Shown in pieces: positions 33,358-39,163 of a stretch of DNA of 39,163 nucleotides (its first letter is position 1; each line of letters begins with the position of its first letter). The DNA comes from Streptosporangiaceae bacterium. GTDB lineage: Bacteria > Actinomycetota > Actinomycetes > Streptosporangiales > Streptosporangiaceae. The stretch is taken from assembly GCA_025964715.1 (NCBI GenBank), contig JAOPYH010000159.1:1-39163 (forward strand), in the 5' to 3' direction. A program made the translations under genes and the position numbers. Below the pieces are notes generated by a model, which had not been told where the DNA came from, did not search any database, and saw only the letters and a list, made by a program, of their open reading frames with translations.

Positions 33358-33837
33358 TCATCGGTAACGACCGCTGACCCTGATGAGCGGCTGCGGCGCC
33401 GGATCTGCGTAGTCGACCGCCAGGACCTCGGCGATGAACAGCACGTGGTCACCGGCCGTGACGCGCTGCCGTGTCTCGCATTCGAGCGCCGCCGGCCCGC
33501 CTTCCACGATGAGGGCGTCGGACCGCGGGCCGCGGTGGTGAGGCACGCTCGCGAGCAGCAACCGCGCACTGGGCCGGCCCTCGGCCGCGAAGCGGCCGGC
33601 CAGCGCACGCTGGTCCGCACCGACCACTGTCGCGGCCCAGCGGTCCTGGCGGTGCAGGACCTCGTTCAAATAGGACTCCGCGCCGATGCTGACCAGCACC
33701 ATCGGGGGCTCGAGGGACACCGAGGCGAAGGCCGTGACCGTGGTGCCGATGTCGTCGCGGCCGTCCCGTACGGTCACCAGCACGACGCCGCTGGCGAACG
33801 CGGACACGGCCTCGGTGAACTCGGCCGGTGAGATCAC
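33358..33837 (-). CDS. Flavin reductase-like domain protein
   Basis: A 159-residue protein of the flavin reductase-like (HpaC/RutF-type) FMN-binding split-barrel family. The family's opening FTEAVSAFASGVVLVTV and the GTTVTAFASVSLEPPMVLVSI segment, which contacts flavin, are present at residues 6-52. GDHVLFIAEVLAVD closes the barrel near residue 128. Such proteins pass reduced FMN to a monooxygenase; no monooxygenase is next to it. The GTG at 33837 lies 19 nt after the SppA stop and lacks a good ribosome binding site, so translation may depend on coupling. Partner and substrate are unknown. Confidence 0.83.
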   Translation of the reverse strand: MISPAEFTEAVSAFASGVVLVTVRDGRDDIGTTVTAFASVSLEPPMVLVSIGAESYLNEVLHRQDRWAATVVGADQRALAGRFAAEGRPSARLLLASVPHHRGPRSDALIVEGGPAALECETRQRVTAGDHVLFIAEVLAVDYADPAPQPLIRVSGRYR

Positions 33838-33856
33838 CGCCGCCCGCCCGGGCGGG

Positions 33857-35554
33857 TCAGCGAATGTCCCAGGAGCCGGGCAGGGTCAGCGGTCCGGCCG
33901 CCGGAAGCCCCAGCCGCGTGGCGAGCCCGGTCAGCGGCCCCCACGCGTCCAGCCGCATGGCCGCGGCCGTACGGTCCTCGCTCGACTCGGGTGCACGCAA
34001 CCGGTCCAGCGGCGTGGTGTGCGGGAAGACCCGTACCGCGGCGTCGGCCGGTAGGCCCGCCTTCTTACGCGCCAGGTCAAGGGCGGTGTCGATCCCCCCG
34101 AGCTCGTCCACGAGCCCGTTGCGGCGGGCGTCGGCACCGGTCCAGACCCGCCCCCGGGCCAGTTCGTGCACCTGCTCGCGGGTCATCTCGCGGCCTTCGG
34201 CGACCTTGGCGGTGAAGTCTTCGTAGATCCGGTCCAGGGAACTGTTGATCCGTTCCCATTCGCTCTCGGTGAAGTCGCGTGTGGTGCTGAACATACGCGC
34301 GTGCGCACCGTTCTCGACGCTGCCGAGGCCGACGCCCAGCCGGTCCAGGAGCCCGCTCACAATGGGCTTGCCCACGACCACGCCGATCGAGCCGGTGAGG
34401 GTCCCGGGCTGGGCCACGATGGTGTCGGCCGCCATCGAGACGTAGTAGCCGCCCGAGGCGGCCAGGTTGCCCATGGAGACGATGACGGGTTTTCCCGCCT
34501 TGCGGGCCAGCACGACCTCGCGCCAGATGGCGTCGGAGGCCACGGCCGAGCCGCCGGGGCTGTTCACCCGGAAGACGATCGCCTTGACCCGGTCGTCCCG
34601 GACGGCGGCCCGGAACGCGGCACCGATCGTGTCGGACCCCATGGCGCTGCCCTGTCCCGGCATGGGGGAGCGCCCGCTGCGGCCCAGCCGGATCTGGCCG
34701 TGACCCTGGATCAGCGCGACGACATCCTGCCTGGGGCGGGGGAACCGTGGCGCGAGGGTGTGCGAACGGTTGTAGCGGGTGACATAGCGCAGCTGGGCGT
34801 CGCGCCCCGACTTCGCCCGTACGTAGGCGTAGACCTCGTCGCGGTAGCCGAGCGTGTCCACCAGTCCGGCGTCAAGGGCCTCGGAACCGAGCAGCGGCCC
34901 CCGGTCGATGAGCTCCTGGACCCGGTCCTCGGTCAGCCCGCGGGCCTCGGCCACGCCGGCGGTGATCTGCTCGCCGATCGAGATCACGAGCCGGTGGGAC
35001 ATCTCCTGGTGCTCGGGGGTGTACGAGCGCTCCATGAAGGTGTTGGCCATGGTCTTGTACTCATGCCGCTTGGCGAACCGCGGTGCCACCCCGACCTTGT
35101 CCAGTGCGTCCTTGAAGAACGGCTCCTCCAGCGACACGCCCGTCAGCCCGACGTCGCCGGACGGCTGCAGGTAGATCCGCTCGAACGCGGTCGCGAGGTA
35201 GTAGGGCACGGTGCCGTGGCCGGTCTCGCCGAAGGTCTCCGCCCAGGCGACCGTGAGCTTGCCCGTCGCCCGGAACGCGCGGACGGCGTCGCGCAGCTCC
35301 TGCGCCATGGCCAGCCCGATCCCGGCGCTGATCTTGACGACGAGAGCGCGGACCCGCGGGTCCGCGCGACCCCGCCGAAGGCCGTCGAGGACATCACGCA
35401 GGTGCGTCCGGCGCATCGAAAGGATCGCCGACAGCGGGTCCGCCGGAGCCGTCTCCACGATGCCGTCGGACAGGTCGAGTTCCAGGATCAGCGGCGCGCT
35501 TCGTCTGTCGCGCGCTTCCTTGACGAGGTCAACGACTTTTGCCGGGTCCACCAT
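33857..35554 (-). CDS. sppA: SppA, signal peptide peptidase (S49 family, long form)
   Basis: A 565-residue double-domain S49 peptidase, like the 67-kDa type SppA of E. coli, which degrades signal peptides left in the membrane. The catalytic Lys is in the N-terminal half (HEYKTMANTF, Lys167). The nucleophilic Ser is in the C-terminal half (MGNLAASGGYYVS, Ser367). This matches the Lys209/Ser409 dyad of the E. coli enzyme in layout. FRVNSPGGSAVASDAIW and GTLTGSIGVVVGKP are further family blocks. There is no obvious N-terminal membrane anchor, so membrane binding may be peripheral. It is divergent from the NUDIX fusion gene and shares an operon with the flavin reductase-like gene. Confidence 0.92.
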   Translation of the reverse strand: MVDPAKVVDLVKEARDRRSAPLILELDLSDGIVETAPADPLSAILSMRRTHLRDVLDGLRRGRADPRVRALVVKISAGIGLAMAQELRDAVRAFRATGKLTVAWAETFGETGHGTVPYYLATAFERIYLQPSGDVGLTGVSLEEPFFKDALDKVGVAPRFAKRHEYKTMANTFMERSYTPEHQEMSHRLVISIGEQITAGVAEARGLTEDRVQELIDRGPLLGSEALDAGLVDTLGYRDEVYAYVRAKSGRDAQLRYVTRYNRSHTLAPRFPRPRQDVVALIQGHGQIRLGRSGRSPMPGQGSAMGSDTIGAAFRAAVRDDRVKAIVFRVNSPGGSAVASDAIWREVVLARKAGKPVIVSMGNLAASGGYYVSMAADTIVAQPGTLTGSIGVVVGKPIVSGLLDRLGVGLGSVENGAHARMFSTTRDFTESEWERINSSLDRIYEDFTAKVAEGREMTREQVHELARGRVWTGADARRNGLVDELGGIDTALDLARKKAGLPADAAVRVFPHTTPLDRLRAPESSEDRTAAAMRLDAWGPLTGLATRLGLPAAGPLTLPGSWDIR

Positions 35555-35628
35555 GGGGCCACCCTATGTCGCCCGCGACACCATGCCACTAGAGGCGGTC
35601 TGCCGCCGCATTTCCGGTCGCGGCTGGT

Positions 35629-35640
35629 TAGGCTCGTGTC
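35629..35640 (+). promoter_or_regulatory. Leaderless promoter -10 (TAGGCT)
   Basis: TAGGCT, six bases, then ATG of the NUDIX fusion. No ribosome binding site precedes the start. TAGGCT is close to the preferred actinobacterial -10. Confidence 0.55.
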
Positions 35641-36540
35641 ATGGGGGACGGCGACGGCTGGGCCCGCTGCGGGCGTGGCCATATTCACTGGGGAAGGCAC
35701 GGCGCCTCCGGGCTGCTTCCCTTCCACCGCGACACCGCCGAGGACATCACCTACGTGCTCCTCCAGCAGCGGGCCGGGTGGTGCAACGGGGGCGGCACCT
35801 GGGGGATGTTCGGCGGCGCTCGGGGCAGCCGAGAGGACGAGGTGGCGGCGGCCCTGCGCGAGACCGCGGAGGAGAGCAGCCTCCGGGCCGAGGGGGTGCG
35901 GGTCCACGGGATCTTGACCGATGACCACGGCGGCTGGCGGTTCACCTCCGTCGTGGCCTCGGCGCCGGAGCGGGCCAGCGTACGGCCCGCGTCACTGGAG
36001 ACCAGCGACACGGCCTGGGTGAGCGCCGACGAGGTCGAAGGGATGCGGCTGTTCGAGCCGTTCGAGGCCTCCTGGCCGCGCCTGCGCACCGCGACGTTCA
36101 AGCCCGTCCTCGTCGTCGACGTGGCGAACGTGATGGGCGCTCGTGCCGACGGCTGGTGGCGGGACCGGGTCGGAGCGGCCACCCGGCTCCATGACCAGAT
36201 CGTCCGGCTGGCCGGCCGGGGGGTGAGCGACATACCGCCGTTCGAGGTGAGCTATCCCGAGATCGTGCTGGTGGTCGAAGGGGTCGTTGCCCGGGAAATG
36301 GCGACCGATAGTGGCCAGGCCCGGCCGCGGCCGGGCCGCAGGCGTGGGCCGGTGGAGCCGGATGTCCGCGTGGTGCGCGCGAAGGGCAGCGGCGACGACG
36401 CCATCGTGGAGGTGGTCCGCGCCGCCGAGCCCGGCGCCGCCTATGTCGTCGTGACCGCCGACCGTGAGCTGCGCCGGCGCTGCGAGGAGCTGGGCGCCTC
36501 CCTCATGGGCCCACGTATGCTGTTGAACCAGCTGAGGTAG
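35641..36540 (+). CDS. NUDIX hydrolase fused to a NYN/PIN-like nuclease domain
   Basis: A 299-residue two-domain protein. The first 140 residues form a NUDIX domain with the box G59-x5-E65-x7-R73-E74-T-A-E77-E78; the usual Gly near the end of the box is Ser80. From about residue 150 there is a NYN/PIN-type domain: VLVVDVANVMGARADGWWRDR supplies the first Asp and Asn. IVLVVEGVVARE and KGSGDDAIVEVV add acidic residues, and VVVTADRELRRRCEELGA closes the site. NUDIX domains split nucleoside diphosphate-linked compounds and NYN domains are RNases, so a role in RNA or nucleotide turnover is plausible but unproven. The ATG at 35641 is preceded by TAGGCT-N6. Confidence 0.85.
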   Translation: MGDGDGWARCGRGHIHWGRHGASGLLPFHRDTAEDITYVLLQQRAGWCNGGGTWGMFGGARGSREDEVAAALRETAEESSLRAEGVRVHGILTDDHGGWRFTSVVASAPERASVRPASLETSDTAWVSADEVEGMRLFEPFEASWPRLRTATFKPVLVVDVANVMGARADGWWRDRVGAATRLHDQIVRLAGRGVSDIPPFEVSYPEIVLVVEGVVAREMATDSGQARPRPGRRRGPVEPDVRVVRAKGSGDDAIVEVVRAAEPGAAYVVVTADRELRRRCEELGASLMGPRMLLNQLR

Positions 36541-36571
36541 CCGCGCGCCGTACCCAGGCGGCCCCGGCCGG

Positions 36572-36943
36572 CTAGGCGTTGACGATGATGTGTCCCGCCT
36601 CCTTGAGGGCGATGACTGCATCGTCGCGGAGTTCCGCGGGCACGAGGACGAGATCGGCGTGGAAGGTCGAGGCCACGAAAACCGGGACCTCTGCCGTGGA
36701 CAGGGGGTTCACGACGCCGGACAGCATCCCCGGGACGCCGTAGCCGGAGGGCCGGTCACTGTAGAACCCGATCCACCGGCGCCCCGCGTCCTGTCCCCAG
36801 GCCTCACGGATCACGGTCAGGCCCTCGGGCGCCCGGATCAGTGCGATCCACTCGTCGTCCTCGGGAAAGATGGCCTCTGGCGCGTGCCCGATGGTGAACT
36901 CGGACGGCACGATGCGCAGGCGCTGCGATTCCGGTGATGTCAC
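36572..36943 (-). CDS. ACT-domain protein (CASTOR-type)
   Basis: A 123-residue protein of the small ACT-domain family related to CASTOR amino acid sensors. It has the typical end GMLSGVVNPLSTAEVPVFVAS (here the segment from about 72-93) followed by TFHADLVLVPAEL. Such domains bind amino acids and often regulate a partner; no catalytic domain is attached. The GTG at 36943 is preceded by TAGGGT-N6, so the message is probably leaderless. It is divergent from the crcB pair with only 35 nt between starts. The ligand is unknown. Confidence 0.82.
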   Translation of the reverse strand: MTSPESQRLRIVPSEFTIGHAPEAIFPEDDEWIALIRAPEGLTVIREAWGQDAGRRWIGFYSDRPSGYGVPGMLSGVVNPLSTAEVPVFVASTFHADLVLVPAELRDDAVIALKEAGHIIVNA

Positions 36944-36955
36944 CGCACCACCCTA
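36944..36955 (-). promoter_or_regulatory. Leaderless promoter -10 (TAGGGT)
   Basis: On the minus strand TAGGGT is followed by six bases and the GTG of the ACT-domain gene. This is the best match to the shared leaderless pattern in the window. Confidence 0.6.
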
Positions 36956-36978
36956 AGAGATCCTGGTAGGAGGAACCT

Positions 36979-37485
36979 GTGCCCCAACCCGCCTCGCGGA
37001 GCATCGGCCGCCCGGCCGAGCCGGGCCGGGCCGCGTGGCCGACGCTCGTGGTGATCTCCGCAGGCGGAGTCATCGGCGCACTGGCCCGCTACGGCCTGTC
37101 GGCCGCCTTCCCGCACGGCCCGGCCGCCTTCGCCTGGGCGACGTTGGCCGTGAACGCGGCAGGGTGCCTGCTGATCGGCATACTGATGGTCGCGGTGACC
37201 GAGGTGTGGGAGACCCACCGGCTGATCCGCCCGTTCCTCGGCGTCGGAGTGCTGGGCGGGTTCACCACGTTCTCGACCTACATCGTCGACATCCAGCAGG
37301 CCCTGGCCGCCGGCGCGGCGCGTACCGCCCTGGCCTATCTGGCCGGCACCGCGGCCGCTGCCCTCACGGCGGTCCACCTGGGCGTGCGCGTGGCACGGCT
37401 GGTGACCCGTTCCCGTCGGCAGAGGGCCGCCGGAGTGATCGGCGGCACCGAGGGCTACCGCCCCTCCAGCCGCATCCAGCGATGA
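36979..37485 (+). CDS. crcB: CrcB/Fluc fluoride channel subunit 1
   Basis: A 168-residue four-helix membrane protein of the Fluc/CrcB family, which lets fluoride leave the cell. Signatures are AGGVIGALARYGLS near residue 28, NAAGCLLIG near 55 and GGFTTFSTYIVD near 94. The N-terminal 22 residues are Pro/Gly/Arg-rich and precede the first helix. TAGGAGGAACCT directly precedes the GTG at 36979. The stop overlaps the start of the second subunit (ATGA). In actinobacteria such pairs usually form a heterodimeric channel. No fluoride riboswitch fits in the 35-nt upstream gap. Confidence 0.93.
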   Translation: MPQPASRSIGRPAEPGRAAWPTLVVISAGGVIGALARYGLSAAFPHGPAAFAWATLAVNAAGCLLIGILMVAVTEVWETHRLIRPFLGVGVLGGFTTFSTYIVDIQQALAAGAARTALAYLAGTAAAALTAVHLGVRVARLVTRSRRQRAAGVIGGTEGYRPSSRIQR

Positions 37486-37844
37486 CCGTGCTTCTGGTGG
37501 CGCTCGGCGCGGCGCTGGGCGCCCCGCTGCGCTACCTCACCGACCGCGCCGTGCGAGCCCGCACCGACTCGGTGTTCCCCTGGGGCACCTTCACCGTCAA
37601 CATCACCGGTTCCGCACTGCTGGGCTTCCTCATCGCCCTCCCGGCCGGCGGCGCGGTCATGGCGGCGGCCGGCACCGGGTTCTGCGGCGCCCTGACGACG
37701 TACTCCACCTTCGGCTACGAGACCCTCCGCCTCGCCGAGGACGGGGACCGTGCCTACGCCGTCCTCAACGCCGCCGCGGGCATCATCGCGGGCCTCGGCG
37801 CGGCTTACTGCGGTATGGCCCTCGCCCAGGCCCTCGCGATCTGA
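37482..37844 (+). CDS. crcB: CrcB/Fluc fluoride channel subunit 2
   Basis: A 120-residue second subunit, with GAALGAPLRYLTD at the N-terminus, VNITGSALLGFL near 37, and GTGFCGALTTYSTFGYE near 65-81, which holds the conserved Thr-Thr-x-Ser-Thr-Phe ion-pathway segment. It is translationally coupled to the first subunit through the ATGA overlap. The two proteins are clearly diverged, which supports a heterodimer rather than a recent duplication. The stop lies 9 nt from the end of the convergent XRE gene. Confidence 0.93.
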   Translation: MTVLLVALGAALGAPLRYLTDRAVRARTDSVFPWGTFTVNITGSALLGFLIALPAGGAVMAAAGTGFCGALTTYSTFGYETLRLAEDGDRAYAVLNAAAGIIAGLGAAYCGMALAQALAI

Positions 37845-37853
37845 CCATCCTGC

Positions 37854-38723
37854 TCAGCCGCTCATCGCCTCGGCCAGCCGCATGATGAGCTGACGTGACT
37901 CCTCGGGGCTCATGGCCCTGGCCCGCAGGTGTTCGAAGACCCGCTTGTGGTCGTCGACGTCGGCGGGCTTGTCGAGGTGGAGGCTGCCGGTGCGATATTC
38001 GACGTAGGCGGTGTCGTAGGTCTCCGCACCGGCCAGCGGGACCGACATCAGCGTGAATCCGCCGACGTGCATGGCCGGATGTGCCCCCGCGGAGAAGGGC
38101 AGCACCCGAAGATCCGGACTGCCGGGTCCGGCCGGCCGGGCCAGCCGCCGCAGCTGGTGCGCCATGGCCGCACGCCCGCCGACCTCGTGATGCAGCACGG
38201 CCTCGTGCAGGACCACCGCCAGCGCGGGTGCGTGGTCGCCGGTCAGCCGCCGTTGCCGATGCATGCCCACCGAGATCCGGGCCTTCACCAGGTCATCGGA
38301 GGGAGGCAGCGGCTCGGCCTGCATCATCGCGCGAGCGTAGTCCTCGGTCTGCAGGAGGCCGGGAACCACCGCTGGTTCGTAGATCCAGAGACAGGACGCC
38401 TCGGCCTCCAGCCCCAGGCGGACGTCGAAGCCGGGCGGGATGGCATCACCGTAGACGTGCCACCAGCCGCGCTGACGTGCCTCGCCGGCGAGGATGAGGA
38501 GAGCCTCGCGCTCCTCGGGCCCGGTCTGGTAGAGGTCGCAGAGCTTGTCGAGAACCCGCCGGCTCACCGCGACCTGGCCGGTTTCCATCCGGCTGATCGA
38601 CGAATCCGTGCGGGCGACGTGGTCGGCGGCCTCGACCATGGTCCGCCCCGACCGCAGCCGGAGCCTGCGCAACTCGATGCCGAGCCGAAGCTTGCGCACG
38701 GTAGGGCTCTGCTCCGTAGTCAC
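37854..38723 (-). CDS. XRE-family regulator with Scr1/DUF5753-type C-terminal domain
   Basis: A 289-residue actinobacterial regulator. The N-terminal Cro/CI-type helix-turn-helix covers about residues 12-70 (RLRSGRTMVEAADHV, then DSSISRMETGQ). The C-terminal part has the DUF5753 marks ASCLWIYEPAVVPGLLQTEDYAR near residues 108-130 (shown here as the run from ASC to YAR), HRQRRLTG and HEAVLHHEVGG. The family is widespread in morphologically complex actinomycetes and usually pairs with a small adjacent gene. GGGGAGG lies 7 nt before the GTG at 38723. It is divergent from the truncated gene at the window end. The palindrome at 38799-38812 between them is a likely operator. Confidence 0.93.
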   Translation of the reverse strand: MTTEQSPTVRKLRLGIELRRLRLRSGRTMVEAADHVARTDSSISRMETGQVAVSRRVLDKLCDLYQTGPEEREALLILAGEARQRGWWHVYGDAIPPGFDVRLGLEAEASCLWIYEPAVVPGLLQTEDYARAMMQAEPLPPSDDLVKARISVGMHRQRRLTGDHAPALAVVLHEAVLHHEVGGRAAMAHQLRRLARPAGPGSPDLRVLPFSAGAHPAMHVGGFTLMSVPLAGAETYDTAYVEYRTGSLHLDKPADVDDHKRVFEHLRARAMSPEESRQLIMRLAEAMSG

Positions 38724-38798
38724 CTCACGACCTCCCCGTCGTAGCGGTCAGTGTGTCGGGGGAGGGACCCGGGCGCAAGCAAGTCGGCCGGAATGGAA

Positions 38799-38812
38799 TA
38801 TGCAGTTGCATA
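38799..38812. promoter_or_regulatory. Perfect palindrome in the XRE divergent gap
   Basis: TATGCA-GT-TGCATA has perfect 6-bp arms. A possible -35 (TTGCAT, 38806-38811) and -10 (GATGCT, 38830-38835), 18 bases apart, overlap and follow it and point to the gene at 38897. A protein bound here would cover the -35 box. Confidence 0.6.
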
Positions 38813-38896
38813 AGCAGGGCCCGGCGTGTGATGCTACGGACGGTAGTCAATCCCCTACACACCCGTACATCAGCGGGTGATCCGAGGTGAGTGACC

Positions 38897-39163
38897 ATGT
38901 CCGACGGCGAACCACGTATCCAGATCGAGACCTGCCTGGCCGAGCTCCAGCAGGAGCTCGCGAGCCTCGGGGTCACGGCGGCGGCCTTATGTGAGGAGAC
39001 CGGGCGGCAGTGCCTGGAGGCGCGTGACCGCTGGGGACGCCCCATGCGGATCTACGTCTATGCCCAGTTCTACTGGTTCATGTGGGGAGCGGGCCCGGAT
39101 GAGCGGCACTCGGTGTTCCGCGTCGGCGAGACGGCGATCCGGCTCGCCCGGGTCGCGCTGAAC
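38897..39163 (+). CDS. Hypothetical protein beside the XRE regulator, 3' end missing
   Basis: The frame from the ATG at 38897 stays open for 89 codons to the window edge. The product begins MSDGEPRIQIETCLAELQ and contains an aromatic segment (YVYAQFYWFMWG) near residues 54-65. No domain is recognised. It resembles the small proteins often paired with DUF5753-type XRE regulators in actinomycetes, which may be antagonists or targets of the regulator, but this is inferred from position. Codon 31 is TTA (38987-38989), a very rare codon in such genomes. In streptomycetes, translation of TTA genes depends on the bldA tRNA. Confidence 0.7.
   Translation, partial: MSDGEPRIQIETCLAELQQELASLGVTAAALCEETGRQCLEARDRWGRPMRIYVYAQFYWFMWGAGPDERHSVFRVGETAIRLARVALN

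Noticed and set aside
36944..36978. Fluoride riboswitch before the crcB pair
   Set aside because: Only 35 nt lie between the divergent starts, and they hold a Shine-Dalgarno site and a -10 box; there is no room for the riboswitch fold.

Overview
The window is a GC-rich, densely coded stretch of an actinomycete chromosome, probably from a filamentous, sporulating lineage such as Streptosporangiales or Streptomycetales. The signs are GTG starts, GTGA/ATGA overlaps, leaderless-type promoters, an ergothioneine cluster, an AmfS/SapB-type lanthipeptide cluster and a Scr1/DUF5753-type XRE regulator. The sequence alone does not fix the genus. No tRNA, rRNA, IS element, phage gene or CRISPR array was seen, and no gene-free stretch exceeds 300 bases.

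Layout. 1-1873: the end of a TetR regulator and a sigma-70-like factor that carries a membrane anchor and a Pro/Ser/Thr tail. 2107-6517: egtABCD, ergothioneine biosynthesis. 6549-9501: a secreted SGNH hydrolase, a membrane acyltransferase, a small Cys-containing protein and a secreted lamin-tail-domain protein. 9506-12097: an amidohydrolase and cysteine dioxygenase operon, divergent from a LacI-type regulator; a striking three-unit 13-nt repeat lies between them. 12135-13613: an aromatic amino acid lyase paralogue that lacks the usual MIO-forming triad. 13792-16991: a complete OpuC/HutXWV-type ABC importer. 17006-26176: an IclR regulator divergent from a histidine utilisation run (hutH, hutU, an M20 amidohydrolase, hutF, hutI) interrupted by one TPM-domain membrane protein. 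26413-33085: a class III lanthipeptide cluster of the ram/amf type, made of a LanKC synthetase, a 41-residue precursor, two ABC transporters and a convergent NarL-type regulator. 33358-39163: flavin reductase-like protein and SppA peptidase, a NUDIX-NYN fusion, an ACT-domain protein, two CrcB/Fluc subunits, and an XRE regulator divergent from a truncated gene.

How the genes work together. EgtA supplies gamma-glutamylcysteine and EgtD makes hercynine from histidine. EgtB joins them oxidatively and EgtC trims the glutamate; no EgtE C-S lyase is visible here. The hut genes take histidine through urocanate, imidazolonepropionate and formiminoglutamate to formylglutamate, and the M20 enzyme is the best local candidate for the last, deformylase step. 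The OpuC-type importer and the MIO-less lyase lie between the ergothioneine and histidine blocks. This invites the hypothesis that they handle histidine or a histidine betaine.

The most original material is the lanthipeptide precursor at 28954-29079, which has a SapB-like leader, an unusual glycine tract and two S-x-x-S-x(2-3)-C ring motifs, and the MIO-less lyase at 12135-13613.
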